NCBI RefSeq assembly: GCF_002204745.1
Contig: NZ_NIRR01000003.1
Coordinates: 62,001 to 126,000 of the forward strand
Direction of reading: 5' to 3'
Length of the DNA: 64,000 bases
Source of the DNA: Hymenobacter amundsenii
GTDB taxonomy: Bacteria; Bacteroidota; Bacteroidia; Cytophagales; Hymenobacteraceae
In this document: positions 34,350 through 42,511 of the stretch, piece by piece
Layout: each line of letters opens with the position of its first letter
Position numbering within the stretch: the first letter of the stretch is position 1
The notes under the pieces: model-generated
The model's input: only the letters and a program-made list of their open reading frames with translations
The model's database searches: none
Told to the model about the DNA's origin: nothing
Position numbers and translations under genes: made by a program

Positions 34350-35156
34350 TTAAAGGTTGAAATCAGGCTCTTCTTTACGGAAGTGCTTGAGCACGAGCTT
34401 GTCGGCTAAGCCGGGCAGCAGGCGGTTAAGCCATACCGTCAGCTTGCCCTGGCTGGTGAGCACCAGGTCGCGGCGGCGCTGCTGCACGGCTTGCAGCAGG
34501 TGGCCGGCTACTGCTTCGCTGCTCATCATGGCCCCTTCGTCGCGGGGCGACTCGCCCTGGGCTTGGCCATCGGCGGCCAGGGCCACGTTGCGGATGTTGG
34601 AGGCCGTGAAGCCCGGGCAGGCTAGCAGCACATGCACGCCCTGGGGCAGCAGCTCGGTGCGCAGCGCTTCCAGGAAGCCGTGCATGGCAAACTTCGAGGC
34701 CGAGTAGCCCGTGCGCCCCGGCAGGCCCCGGTAGCCGGCAATGCTGCTGATACCCACAATGGAGCCTTTAGCCGCCGTAACGTAGGGCAACGCGAACTTG
34801 GTGGCGTACACGGTGCCGAAGAAATTGGTCTGCATCAGCTGGCGAATCACGTCGAGGTCGGCATCCCGAAACAAGGCCCGCATACTGATGCCGGCGTTGT
34901 TGATCAGGATATCGAGCTTGCCAAATGCGGCTACCGTTTCAGCCACGGCCAGCTGTGAGTCGGCCTCCACGCCCACATCGGCCCGAATGGCTAGGTGCGG
35001 GATGCCCAGCGCAGCCAGTTCGGCGGCCGTTTCAGCCAGGCGGGCCTCGTTGCGGCCGGTGAAGGCCACTTTGGCGCCAGCGCGCCCAAACTCCAGGGCC
35101 GTGGCCCGGCCGATGCCCGAGGTGCCGCCAGTAATCAGCACTACTTTGTCTCTCAT
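34350..35156 (-). CDS. SDR family oxidoreductase
   Basis: The 268-residue product has the cofactor motif TGGTSGIGRA, the NNAG motif (ILINNAGIS) and catalytic Ser plus YSASK (GISSIAGYRGLPGRTGYSASKFA). The C-terminal region (LNRLLPGLADKLVLKHFRKEEPDF) is typical of the DltE/YqjQ-type SDR branch that acts on lipid-like substrates. The ATG at 35156 or one two codons upstream (35162) may be used. The length is normal, in contrast with the truncated SDR at 21966-22676. Upstream lies the inverted repeat shared with rlmD. Confidence 0.88.
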   Translation of the reverse strand: MRDKVVLITGGTSGIGRATALEFGRAGAKVAFTGRNEARLAETAAELAALGIPHLAIRADVGVEADSQLAVAETVAAFGKLDILINNAGISMRALFRDADLDVIRQLMQTNFFGTVYATKFALPYVTAAKGSIVGISSIAGYRGLPGRTGYSASKFAMHGFLEALRTELLPQGVHVLLACPGFTASNIRNVALAADGQAQGESPRDEGAMMSSEAVAGHLLQAVQQRRRDLVLTSQGKLTVWLNRLLPGLADKLVLKHFRKEEPDFNL

Positions 35157-35312
35157 GATCACGGATTAGCGCGGATTTTAGCGGATTCCACGGATTTTGT
35201 AGCTGGTGCCTTTGAACGGCCAGTTGGGCCGCGAAATTCGTGAATTCCGGTCGAATCTGTGAGCTGTCCACAAAATCCGTCAAATCCGCTGAAATCCGTG
35301 CTCATCCGTGGT
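35157..35312. repeat. Inverted repeat, ATCCGTG/CGGATTTTAGCGGATT family, between divergent SDR and rlmD
   Basis: Imperfect arms (about 35157-35203 and 35262-35312) are complementary with about seven mismatches. Each arm is itself made of repeated CGGATT words. The left end touches the SDR start and the right end stops directly before the rlmD promoter. Confidence 0.8.
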
Positions 35313-35313
35313 C

Positions 35314-35321
35314 TATCTTTG
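35314..35321 (+). promoter_or_regulatory. Promoter -7 box of rlmD, probably giving a leaderless mRNA
   Basis: TATCTTTG is a perfect TAnnTTTG box. Only five nt separate it from the GTG start codon, so transcription should begin at or within a base or two of the start. Confidence 0.75.
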
Positions 35322-35326
35322 TCCCC

Positions 35327-36736
35327 GTGAGAAAATCAGTTAAAAACATCCCGGCGGAGCTGCTCCGCGAAGTCGAAATCACCGACATGGTGGCCGAGGG
35401 CAAGTGCCTGGTGCGCCGCGAGAATCTGGTCATCTTCGTAACCCAGGTAGCGCCCGGCGACGTGGTGGACCTGCGCGTGACCAAGGCCAAGAAGAACTTC
35501 CTGGAGGCCGTGCCCACCAAGTTTCATAAGTACTCCGAGCTGCGCGTGACACCGTTCTGCGAGCATTTCGGTACCTGCGGGGGCTGCAAGTGGCAGCACC
35601 TGGGCTACGATACCCAGCTCCAATTCAAGCACCAGCAGGTGGCCGATACGTTGCAGCGCATCGGCAAAGTGGCGCTGCCCGAAATCCTGCCCATCACCCC
35701 TTCGCCCGACCAGACTTACTACCGCAACAAGCTCGAATTCACCTTCAGCCACAATGGCTGGCTGACCAACGAGCAGATTGCCAGCGGCCACGACTACGAG
35801 CGGCGCGTGCTGGGCTTTCACACGCCCGGCCGCTTCGATAAGATTCTGGACGTGAACCACTGCTGGCTGCAGCCCGACCCCAGCAACCAGATCCGGCTGG
35901 CCGTGCGCGACTACGCCCTGGAGCACGAGCTGCCCTTCAACAACCTCGTCACCCAAGAGGGCTTCCTGCGCAACCTCATCATCCGGACGGCCAACACCGG
36001 CGACCTGATGGTGATTCTGCAGTGCTACTACGCCCACGACGCGCTGGTACCGCTGCTGGATTTTCTGGCCGAGCGGTTCCCGCAAATCACCTCGCTCAAC
36101 TACGTGCTCAACGACAAGGGCAACGAAACCTTCAACGACCTGGAGGTGGTGTGCTACAAGGGCGAACCCCACATCCACGAGGAAATGGAGGGCCTGCGCT
36201 TCCGCGTGGGGCCGAAATCGTTCTACCAGACCAACTCGGAAGGCGCCTACAACCTCTACAAAATTACCCGCGACTTCGCCCAGCTCACCGGCTCGGAGCT
36301 GGTGTACGACCTCTACACCGGCGCCGGCACCATTGCCAACTTCGTGGCCCGGCAGGCCCGCCACGTGGTGGGCGTCGAGTACGTCGAGTCGGCCGTGCAG
36401 GATGCCTACATTAACTCCGAAATTAACGGCACGACCAATACCGAGTTCTACGCCGGCGACATGAAGGACGTGCTCAACGCCGAGTTCATCCAGCAGCATG
36501 GCCGCCCCGACGTCGTCATCACCGACCCGCCCCGCGCCGGCATGCACCCCGACGTGGTGGCCCGCCTGCTCGAAATGCGCGCCCCCCGCATCGTCTACGT
36601 CAGCTGTAACCCCGCCACCCAAGCCCGTGATTTGGAACTACTGGATGAGGCGTATAAAGTAGTGAAAGTGCAGCCCGTGGATATGTTCCCGCACACCCAC
36701 CACGTGGAGAACGTGGTGTTGCTGGAGTTACGGTAG
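35327..36736 (+). CDS. rlmD: 23S rRNA (uracil-5-)-methyltransferase RlmD/RumA family
   Basis: The enzyme methylates a uracil of 23S rRNA (U1939 in E. coli) using SAM. The 469-residue product has an N-terminal TRAM-like domain (VEITDMVAEGKCLVRRENLVIFV) and the iron-sulfur cysteines CEHFGTCGGCKWQHL near residue 78. The methyltransferase core shows YDLYTGAGTIANFVA, ITDPPRAGMHP and catalytic Cys in YVSCNPATQARD. The GTG at 35327 is chosen because the promoter box ends five nt before it and the upstream reading runs through the repeat. The same family contains RlmC and TrmA, so the exact target base is inferred. Confidence 0.9.
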   Translation: MRKSVKNIPAELLREVEITDMVAEGKCLVRRENLVIFVTQVAPGDVVDLRVTKAKKNFLEAVPTKFHKYSELRVTPFCEHFGTCGGCKWQHLGYDTQLQFKHQQVADTLQRIGKVALPEILPITPSPDQTYYRNKLEFTFSHNGWLTNEQIASGHDYERRVLGFHTPGRFDKILDVNHCWLQPDPSNQIRLAVRDYALEHELPFNNLVTQEGFLRNLIIRTANTGDLMVILQCYYAHDALVPLLDFLAERFPQITSLNYVLNDKGNETFNDLEVVCYKGEPHIHEEMEGLRFRVGPKSFYQTNSEGAYNLYKITRDFAQLTGSELVYDLYTGAGTIANFVARQARHVVGVEYVESAVQDAYINSEINGTTNTEFYAGDMKDVLNAEFIQQHGRPDVVITDPPRAGMHPDVVARLLEMRAPRIVYVSCNPATQARDLELLDEAYKVVKVQPVDMFPHTHHVENVVLLELR

Positions 36737-36749
36737 ATTTTTCTGCAAG

Positions 36750-37121
36750 ATGAAAAAGTCAATAGATTCTTCGAGTTTCATCACACCGTTCCAGTTAAAA
36801 GAATTAATAGCTTGGATGGATGGCGGTTCTATAACACTCTATCTTCTCGATGGTAATAAAACCGAATTCAGCGTCGAATTTTGCCAAAAGATGATTTTAA
36901 AGGAATGGGCTGGCACTAATATACCTGGCTCTTTTCTACTAGATGGGCAGGAGGTATCCATTCGCTCTGACAATGAAAAACAGCTATTGCAAGCGTTACG
37001 CGGCATGTCTATCGGACACTTAACCTCGCTTGATAAAAGTATCATTCAGGAGAGCATTGCTTTTGTAGAATCTGAAGAATATTTGCGCATCGCTACCCTG
37101 ATGGGACGATGGCCGGTTTGA
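36750..37121 (+). CDS. Hypothetical protein
   Basis: The 123-residue product (MKKSIDSSSFITPFQ...) has no signal peptide, membrane segment or motif I recognise. It is predicted mixed alpha/beta with a block of charged residues. The base composition is noticeably less GC-rich than rlmD and its codons use more A and T, which suggests a recent arrival. It begins 14 nt after rlmD and is followed 11 nt later by another small gene on the same strand, so the three small genes probably share a transcript. Its size and setting would fit an immunity or antitoxin-type protein, but nothing in the sequence proves that. Confidence 0.6.
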   Translation: MKKSIDSSSFITPFQLKELIAWMDGGSITLYLLDGNKTEFSVEFCQKMILKEWAGTNIPGSFLLDGQEVSIRSDNEKQLLQALRGMSIGHLTSLDKSIIQESIAFVESEEYLRIATLMGRWPV

Positions 37122-37131
37122 ACTATACCAC

Positions 37132-37506
37132 ATGGACTACACCAACGACCCCGAACTGAACGGTAAATACCTTGGTACCATCACCAAGGATTTCGCCACC
37201 GTTTCCGATACGCTCAGCGAAGCCTCGTCGCAAATCCGCAAGCGCGACATTTCCAAGTATCCCATCTTCGTGTTTGCCCGCCAGGAAGTACCGCTAGGCG
37301 GCCTGCTCGTGAATGCCGATGAGCTGAACCTGGAGTGGCACGTTTTCGCCAGCTACCTGGAGCTGTTCGTGCAGCAGGGCATCATCAGCGAGGAAGGCAT
37401 CGAGGCCTTCCAGCAAACCTACCGCGAGCCGAACGAGTACTGCTGCCTCTTTGTGCTCGACGAGGAGTTCACCAACTTCGTCTACATCCCCTATCCCGAG
37501 GATTAG
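37132..37506 (+). CDS. Conserved hypothetical protein
   Basis: The 124-residue acidic protein (MDYTNDPELNGKYLGTITKDFA) is soluble, without signal or membrane segments. It has a GC content like the host genome and looks like a widely kept Cytophagales family of unknown function. Features are the segment KYPIFVFARQEVPLGGLLVNADELNLEWHV and an acidic end (VLDEEFTNFVYIPYPED). It is the middle gene of three small genes after rlmD. Confidence 0.7.
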   Translation: MDYTNDPELNGKYLGTITKDFATVSDTLSEASSQIRKRDISKYPIFVFARQEVPLGGLLVNADELNLEWHVFASYLELFVQQGIISEEGIEAFQQTYREPNEYCCLFVLDEEFTNFVYIPYPED

Positions 37507-37513
37507 GGCAACT

Positions 37514-37756
37514 ATGGCTTTGCAGAAACTACTTAGCTTTCTTACCGAACTGGACAGCCGCAAGATTCACTACATGCTGGCCCATCACCGTGAAGAGGCC
37601 ATAATGGTATTAGTAGCTGTTCCAGGGCAACGGTGGGAAATAGAGTTTTTCGCCGACAGCCATGTAGAAGTAGAAGTTTTCAAATCCGCTTCTCCAGGAG
37701 GAGGGCTAGAAGGTGAAGAAGCTTTAGAGAGCTTATTCAGAGATTTCAGTGATTAG
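37514..37756 (+). CDS. Conserved small hypothetical protein
   Basis: The 80-residue product starts MALQKLLSFLTELDSRKIHYML at the ATG 37514, seven nt after the previous stop. The block EEAIMVLVAVPGQRWEIEFF followed by DSHVEVEVFKS recalls a family of small bacterial proteins of unknown function. There are no membrane segments. Its last codons and stop lie inside the left arm of the long hairpin at 37741-37815. Confidence 0.65.
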   Translation: MALQKLLSFLTELDSRKIHYMLAHHREEAIMVLVAVPGQRWEIEFFADSHVEVEVFKSASPGGGLEGEEALESLFRDFSD

Positions 37757-37815
37757 AAACGGAAAAAGGGACTCAAATCATTGAGTCCCTTTTTCGTTTC
37801 TAATCACTGAAATCC
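37741..37815. terminator. Long bidirectional terminator overlapping the end of the small gene and abutting thiL
   Basis: The arms (about 37741-37776 and 37781-37815) pair over about 35 bp with one bulge and a 4-nt loop, with A and T tracts within the stem. The left arm contains the last codons and stop of the 37514-37756 gene. The right arm ends one base before the thiL stop codon. It can terminate both convergent genes. Confidence 0.85.
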
Positions 37816-38838
37816 TTACCCAAAGTGGCTAAATCCCTGCGCCTTCAACGGCACGGGCTGGCCGGCTTTGGTGATGAGGTTGGCGCCTTCGCTCTTCTCG
37901 ACCATGTGGCCGATGATGGTGATGTCGGGGTGGTTTTTGAGCTTGGCGTGGTCGGCGAGCGGGACGGTGAACAGCAGCTCGTAGTCTTCGCCGCCGTTGA
38001 GCATGCACATGATGGGGTCGAGGTTAAATTCCTCGGCCACTTCGAGCGTGGGGTTGGCAATGGGCAGGTTTTCGGTGAAGATGCGCGCCCCGGTGCCGCT
38101 GGCCTGGCACAGGTGCAGCACTTCGGAAGCCAGCCCGTCTGACACGTCGATCATGCTGGTGGGCGTTACGCCCAGGTCGCGCAGCTCGTGGATAACGTCC
38201 ATGCGGGCCTCGGGGCGCAGCTGGCGCTGGAGCACGTAGGGGTACTTATCGAGCTCGGGCTGCGACTCGGGGTCGGCCTGCCAGACCTGTTTCTCGCGTT
38301 CCAGCACCTGCAGGCCCAGGTAGGCCCCACCCAGGTCGCCGGTTACGCACAACAGGTCGTTGGGGCCGGCCCCGCTGCGGCGGACGGCTTTACCCGCCTC
38401 GGCCTGGCCCAGGGCCGTGATGCTGATGGTGAGGCCAGCACGGCTGCCGGTAGTGTCGCCGCCTACCAGATCCACGTTGTAAGCTTCGCAGGCCAGTGTG
38501 ATTCCCTCAAAGAGCTCCTCCACGGCTTCCACCGTGAAGCGGGCCGGAATGCTCACTGCCACTACAATTTGGGTGGGCACCGCATTCATGGCGGCAATAT
38601 CCGATACATTCACGGCCACGGCTTTGTAGCCCAGGTGCTTGAGGGGGCAAAAGGTGAGGTCGAAGTGCACGCCTTCCACCAGCAAATCGGTGCTGATGAC
38701 CAGTTCCTGGCCGGCTGCCGGTGCCAGGATGGCCGCGTCGTCGCCGATGCCGAGGATAGTGCTGGGCTGGGTGAGCTGTACGGTTTGCTGAATTCTATGG
38801 ATGAGGCCGAACTCGCCTACCTGATCAAGAGGGGTCAT
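37816..38838 (-). CDS. thiL: Thiamine-phosphate kinase
   Basis: ThiL phosphorylates thiamine monophosphate to the active diphosphate, the last step of the pathway. The 340-residue product shows the family motifs GIGDDAAIL, STDLLVEGVHFDL, VNVSDIAAMNA, LVGGDTTGS, DVSDGLASE and NGGEDYELLF. The ATG at 38838 (MTPLDQVGEFGLI) is chosen; the frame is open further upstream but the added sequence is unlike the family. A promoter box lies about 80 nt upstream. Confidence 0.94.
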   Translation of the reverse strand: MTPLDQVGEFGLIHRIQQTVQLTQPSTILGIGDDAAILAPAAGQELVISTDLLVEGVHFDLTFCPLKHLGYKAVAVNVSDIAAMNAVPTQIVVAVSIPARFTVEAVEELFEGITLACEAYNVDLVGGDTTGSRAGLTISITALGQAEAGKAVRRSGAGPNDLLCVTGDLGGAYLGLQVLEREKQVWQADPESQPELDKYPYVLQRQLRPEARMDVIHELRDLGVTPTSMIDVSDGLASEVLHLCQASGTGARIFTENLPIANPTLEVAEEFNLDPIMCMLNGGEDYELLFTVPLADHAKLKNHPDITIIGHMVEKSEGANLITKAGQPVPLKAQGFSHFG

Positions 38839-38915
38839 AAATCGTTGATTTTCGCTGATTAATCGTGGTTTCGCTAGTTTGAGCAGGGCGTAGCTGCCCC
38901 GGGTAAAACCTGCCG

Positions 38916-38923
38916 CAAAGGTA
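38916..38923 (-). promoter_or_regulatory. Promoter -7 box of thiL
   Basis: The minus strand reads TACCTTTG, a perfect TAnnTTTG box. No good -33 element is seen. The leader would be about 70 nt. Confidence 0.6.
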
Positions 38924-39162
38924 CGGCGGCCAGGGGTAAGTGCGCCACTTGGGTAGCAGGCGGCCAAGTGGCAGCTTGCCCTTGGCCGCCGAAGTCGCCA
39001 GCTTACGCGGAAACGTTTACCATTTAAAGTGGGTGCCGCCCTGTAAAGCGGGTAAACGGCGTACGCCAATTGCATCGGCAACTGGTAACGCATAGGGTTG
39101 CCTGGTTGCTGTTGCCCCTGACTACGTGGGCGATAGGGCAGCTGAAGTATTCTAACTTTTTC
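38924..39162. other. Intergenic region between thiL and the TetR gene
   Basis: GC-rich spacer of about 240 nt. I see no gene, RNA or repeat in it. Confidence 0.4.
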
Positions 39163-39193
39163 TTGCTAACGAACGTTAGGAAAGGTATATTTG
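39163..39193 (+). promoter_or_regulatory. Promoter of the TetR gene with an embedded operator palindrome
   Basis: TTG (39163-39165), 20-nt spacer and TATATTTG (39186-39193) form the promoter. The spacer contains the palindrome CTAACG-AA-CGTTAG (39166-39179), a likely TetR-family operator. Its position between the two promoter boxes implies negative autoregulation. Confidence 0.7.
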
Positions 39194-39219
39194 ACCTTCG
39201 CCCGCCCTGCTCCCACCCC

Positions 39220-39816
39220 ATGGAATCTACCCTGCTTTCGCGCAAAGACCAGATCGACCAGACGGCTACCGCGCTGTTCCGTACTCGGGGCTTTGCCGCT
39301 ACCAGCATGCGGGAACTGGCTTCAGCTCTGGGAATGGAAGCAGGCAGTATTTATTCGCACATTCGCAGCAAGGAGGAAATTCTGCACCGCATCTGCTTCC
39401 GGCTGGCGGAGGATTTTTTCAGTGGGTTTGAAGAAGCTGCAGCCGATGAGATTCTGCCCGCGGCCACCCGTCTGCGCCGGGCCGTAGAAAGCCACGTGCG
39501 GGTACTTACCGCCGATGTGGCGGCGTCGGCTGTGTTTTTGCACGAGTGGCGCCACCTTTCGGAGCCGGCCCGCACCGAGTTTCTGGCGCTGCGTGAGCGG
39601 TACGAGGCCGGTTTCCGCCAGCTCATTGGAGAGGGCGCAGCCAGCGGCGAATTATATGCGCCCGACCCCATTTTCGCTGCCCTCACCCTGCTGGCCTCGC
39701 TCAATTGGTTGCCCTCGTGGTACCGCCCTGGTGGCCCGCTGGCCCCCATCGATATTGCCCACCGCCTCGCCAACCAGCTGCTTTTCGGGTTGGAAGTACG
39801 AGGAAATCAGAAGTGA
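39220..39816 (+). CDS. TetR/AcrR family transcriptional regulator, probable regulator of the paa cluster
   Basis: The 198-residue product has an N-terminal TetR helix-turn-helix (QIDQTATALFRTRGFAATSMRELASALGMEAGSIYSHIRSKEEIL) and a helical ligand domain. It is directly upstream of the phenylacetyl-CoA epoxidase genes on the same strand, so a PaaR-like role with a phenylacetyl-CoA or acyl-CoA ligand is likely but inferred. An operator palindrome lies in its own promoter. The ATG at 39220 is preferred to a longer frame. The last codons AAT CAG AAG TGA lie at the edge of an inverted repeat arm, which supplies the stop codon. Confidence 0.85.
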   Translation: MESTLLSRKDQIDQTATALFRTRGFAATSMRELASALGMEAGSIYSHIRSKEEILHRICFRLAEDFFSGFEEAAADEILPAATRLRRAVESHVRVLTADVAASAVFLHEWRHLSEPARTEFLALRERYEAGFRQLIGEGAASGELYAPDPIFAALTLLASLNWLPSWYRPGGPLAPIDIAHRLANQLLFGLEVRGNQK

Positions 39817-39932
39817 GGAAACGTCATTCAGAGCGCAGCGAAGAATCTCGCTCGTACTCGTTGAATGATAATTGTTCCAACCACTTCATGCGAGATTATT
39901 CGCTGCGCTCTGAATGACGTTTCCTCACTTCT
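39809..39932. repeat. Composite inverted repeat between the TetR gene and paaA
   Basis: Arms of 43 bp (39809-39851 and 39890-39932) are complementary with one mismatch around a 38-nt spacer. The outer part is the AGAAGTGAGG family, the inner part the GTCATTCAGAGCGCAGCG family, so two repeat modules are nested. The stop codon of the TetR gene lies within the left arm. Confidence 0.95.
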
Positions 39933-39959
39933 CACCTTTGACCTCTAAAACTTCCCACT

Positions 39960-40949
39960 ATGTACGGTTCCGCTTCCACCCACGATATTCCTGCCAAGGC
40001 GACCACCGGCCTCGAAAATGAAGACCCGATTCTGCTGGCCGAATTTGAGGCCCGCATTGCCCGGGGCGAGAAAATCGAGCCCACCGATTGGATGCCCCAG
40101 CTCTACCGCAAGCAGCTCACGCGCATGATTGAGCAGCACGCGCACTCCGAAATCATTGGTTCGCTGCCCGAAGGCACCTGGATTACCCGGGCCCCTGGAT
40201 TCCGCCGCAAAATGGCCCAGATGGCCAAGGTGCAGGATGAAGTGGGCCACGCGCAGCTATTGTATTCGGCCGCCGAAACACTGGGCAAAACCCGGGAGCA
40301 GATGCTGTCGGACCTGGTGAACGGCAAGAGCAAGTACAGCAACGTCTTCAACTACCCCACCCCTACCTGGGCCGACTCGAACGTGATTTCGTGGCTGATT
40401 GACGCCGGCGCCATCGTCAACCAGATGGCCAACGCCAAGGGAAGTTACGGCCCCTACTGCCGCGCCCTCGACCGGATTTGCGCCGAGGAGGCCTTCCACC
40501 TCAAGTATGGCCACGACGCCGTGGTGCACATGGCAACTGGCACGCCTATTCAGCGGAAGATGATGCAGGAGGCCCTCAACCGCTGGTGGCCCGCCATCAT
40601 GACCTTCTTCGGCCCCTCGGATAAGATGAGCACGCACACCGAAATCCTGATGCGCTGGAAGGTTAAGATGGCGACCAACGACGCCTGCCGCCAGCAGTTC
40701 TTGGATATGTACGTGCCCAAAATCTGGGAAATTGGCCTGACGCTGCCCGACGCCAACCTGCGCAAGAATGAGGAGGGCGTGTGGGAGTTCTCGGAGCCCG
40801 ATTGGGAGGATTTCAAGCGCGTGATTAACGGCGACGGCCCCTGCAACGCCGAGCGCATTGCCGTGCGCCGCGCCGCCGAGGAAAATGGTGCCTGGGTCCG
40901 CCGCGCCATGCAGCAGCCCAAGGCCCAGTACGTGCGCCCGCTGGCTTAA
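39960..40949 (+). CDS. paaA: 1,2-phenylacetyl-CoA epoxidase subunit PaaA
   Basis: PaaA is the catalytic di-iron subunit of the multicomponent enzyme that epoxidises the ring of phenylacetyl-CoA. The 329-residue product contains the ferritin-like carboxylate ligands in the segments [16 protein letters not shown] and [21 protein letters not shown], and the family region [25 protein letters not shown]. The length is normal. It is the first structural gene of the cluster, followed by paaB, paaC and paaD. The ATG at 39960 begins [13 protein letters not shown], 27 nt after the composite repeat. Confidence 0.96.
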   Translation: MYGSASTHDIPAKATTGLENEDPILLAEFEARIARGEKIEPTDWMPQLYRKQLTRMIEQHAHSEIIGSLPEGTWITRAPGFRRKMAQMAKVQDEVGHAQLLYSAAETLGKTREQMLSDLVNGKSKYSNVFNYPTPTWADSNVISWLIDAGAIVNQMANAKGSYGPYCRALDRICAEEAFHLKYGHDAVVHMATGTPIQRKMMQEALNRWWPAIMTFFGPSDKMSTHTEILMRWKVKMATNDACRQQFLDMYVPKIWEIGLTLPDANLRKNEEGVWEFSEPDWEDFKRVINGDGPCNAERIAVRRAAEENGAWVRRAMQQPKAQYVRPLA

Positions 40950-40960
40950 ATAGGTAGAAG

Positions 40961-41073
40961 GCCCGTCATGCTGAACGCAGCGGAGTCGAAGCATCTCTAC
41001 CGCAATAGTGTATGATTACTGTGGCGGTAGAGATACTTAGACTCCGGCTCTGCCTTCGCTCAGCATGACGGGC
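40961..41073. repeat. Inverted repeat, GTCATGCTGA/GCATCTCTACCGC family, between paaA and paaB
   Basis: Long arms (40961-41003 and 41024-41073) pair over about 43 bp with small differences: the inner GCGGTAGAGAT and outer CAGCATGACGGGC ends match well, and the middle carries an insertion. The right arm contains an ATG in frame with paaB. Confidence 0.88.
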
Positions 41074-41109
41074 ATTATTTACCTCCTCCCATCTTCAATT
41101 CCCTTCCCT

Positions 41110-41736
41110 TTGCTCTTCTCCTTCGACCCGCGCATCAGCCGGCTGGAATTGCCGGAGGTGCCCTCGCTTCCTACTGATAAGGTGGCGCTGGACCAGTTTC
41201 CGACCTACGAGGTGTTTCACCAGCGCAAAGAAAACGCGGCCTACGCCTATGTGGGGCCGGTGCACGCGCCCGAGGCCGACGTGGCCTTCCTGTTTGCCAA
41301 GGAACAGTTCAGCCGCCGCTTCCCGTGCACCGGCATGTGGGTGGTGCCGACTTCTGCCATTAAAGTGACCGAGTACGGTGACGACCAGCAGTCAGTGTAC
41401 GACCGGCTGCCGCTGCTGCCCGCCGACGAGCTGGGCACGGCCGCTGCCACCGGGCAGGAATCCTACGACATCTTCCACCTCAAGAAACGCGGCAAGGCGC
41501 ACGCCCACGTGGGACAGGTGCAGGCTGCCTCGCCCGAAGCGGCCCTGCAGGCCGCCAAGGCCGCGTTCGGCGACCAGCGCCCGGTAGTGAATGTGTGGGT
41601 GATTCGCAGCGCCGACCTGCTGCGTTCCGACGACGAAGACCGGGATATGTGGACGACCACGCCCGACAAAAAGTACCGCGAAGCCATTTCCTACAAAGTC
41701 CAGGACCGCATCGACCGGTTCAAGCAGGAAGGATAA
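41110..41736 (+). CDS. paaB: 1,2-phenylacetyl-CoA epoxidase subunit PaaB (tandem-domain form)
   Basis: PaaB bridges the PaaAC catalytic core. The product holds two PaaB-like units: FPTYEVFHQRKENAAYAYVGPVHAPEADVAFLFAKEQFSRR, and later ESYDIFHLKKRGKAHAHVGQV with AALQAAKAAF. This gives about 208 residues against about 95 in E. coli; the longer form occurs in Bacteroidota. The start is uncertain. TTG at 41110 gives a family-like beginning (FDPRISRLELPEVPS soon after), while an ATG at 41065 would begin inside the inverted repeat and add 15 residues encoded by repeat DNA. It is 16 nt before paaC. Confidence 0.85.
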   Translation: MLFSFDPRISRLELPEVPSLPTDKVALDQFPTYEVFHQRKENAAYAYVGPVHAPEADVAFLFAKEQFSRRFPCTGMWVVPTSAIKVTEYGDDQQSVYDRLPLLPADELGTAAATGQESYDIFHLKKRGKAHAHVGQVQAASPEAALQAAKAAFGDQRPVVNVWVIRSADLLRSDDEDRDMWTTTPDKKYREAISYKVQDRIDRFKQEG

Positions 41737-41752
41737 CCAGTATATCGACTAC

Positions 41753-42502
41753 ATGAACCCTACTCTCGACCTACTTTACCGCCTCGCCGACGACCAGTTG
41801 ATTCTGGGCCACCGCAACTCCGAATGGAATGGCCTGGGCCCTATCCTGGAAGAAGACATTGCGTTTTCGAGCATGGCTCAGGACAAACTTGGCCACTCGC
41901 TGCAACTCTATGGCCTGCTGCACGAGCTGGGCGAGGCCGAACCCGATACGGTGGCCTTCACCCGCAATGCGCCCCAGTTTCATTGCTGCCAGCTTACGGA
42001 GCTACCCATCGGTGAGTACGATTTCAGCCTGATCCGGCACTTCCTCTTCGACCATGCCGAGCTGCTACGCTTCGAGGCGTTGGCCGATAGCTCCTACGAG
42101 CCGCTAGCCCTCGTGGCCCGCAAGGTGAAGGGCGAGCTGAAGTACCACGTACTGCACGCCAACACATGGGTGAAGCGCCTGGGCACGGCCACAGAAGAGG
42201 CCATTGAGCGCATGCAGGCGGCCCTGGAATTCACGCTGCCCTACGCCCTGAGCATCTTCGAAACCACCGAAGCCGAACCCGAAATTATCAGCAGCGGCCT
42301 GTTCATCGGAGAAGCAGAGCTGCAAGCCCGTTGGGAAGCCAGCATCAGCAAAGTGCTGGCCCAAACTGCCCTCACCCTGCCCGACCTGCGCACCCTCACG
42401 CCCGTAGCCGGCGGCCGCCAGGGTCAGCACACCGAGCACCTACAGCCCCTGCTCGACGAAATGGCCGAAGTATTCCGCCTCGACCCCACGGCTGATTGGT
42501 AA
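41753..42502 (+). CDS. paaC: 1,2-phenylacetyl-CoA epoxidase subunit PaaC
   Basis: PaaC is the structural, ferritin-like partner of PaaA. The 249-residue product has the family segments LADDQLILGHRNSEWNGLGPILEEDIAFSSMAQDKLGHSLQLY and KYHVLHANTWVKRLGTATEEAIERMQAAL, and the end GGRQGQHTEHLQPLLDEMAEVFRLDPTADW typical of PaaC. The position between paaB and a small unknown gene, with paaD further on, fits the pathway order. Confidence 0.96.
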   Translation: MNPTLDLLYRLADDQLILGHRNSEWNGLGPILEEDIAFSSMAQDKLGHSLQLYGLLHELGEAEPDTVAFTRNAPQFHCCQLTELPIGEYDFSLIRHFLFDHAELLRFEALADSSYEPLALVARKVKGELKYHVLHANTWVKRLGTATEEAIERMQAALEFTLPYALSIFETTEAEPEIISSGLFIGEAELQARWEASISKVLAQTALTLPDLRTLTPVAGGRQGQHTEHLQPLLDEMAEVFRLDPTADW

Positions 42503-42511
42503 AGCCGGACG

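Noticed and set aside
35336..36622. 428-codon minus-strand open frame opposite rlmD
   Set aside because: His/Val/Gly-rich shadow of a conserved gene, with no signal or motif of its own.
41065..41109. PaaB N-terminal extension from the ATG at 41065
   Set aside because: These residues are encoded by a repeat arm and the spacer after it, and do not look like PaaB.
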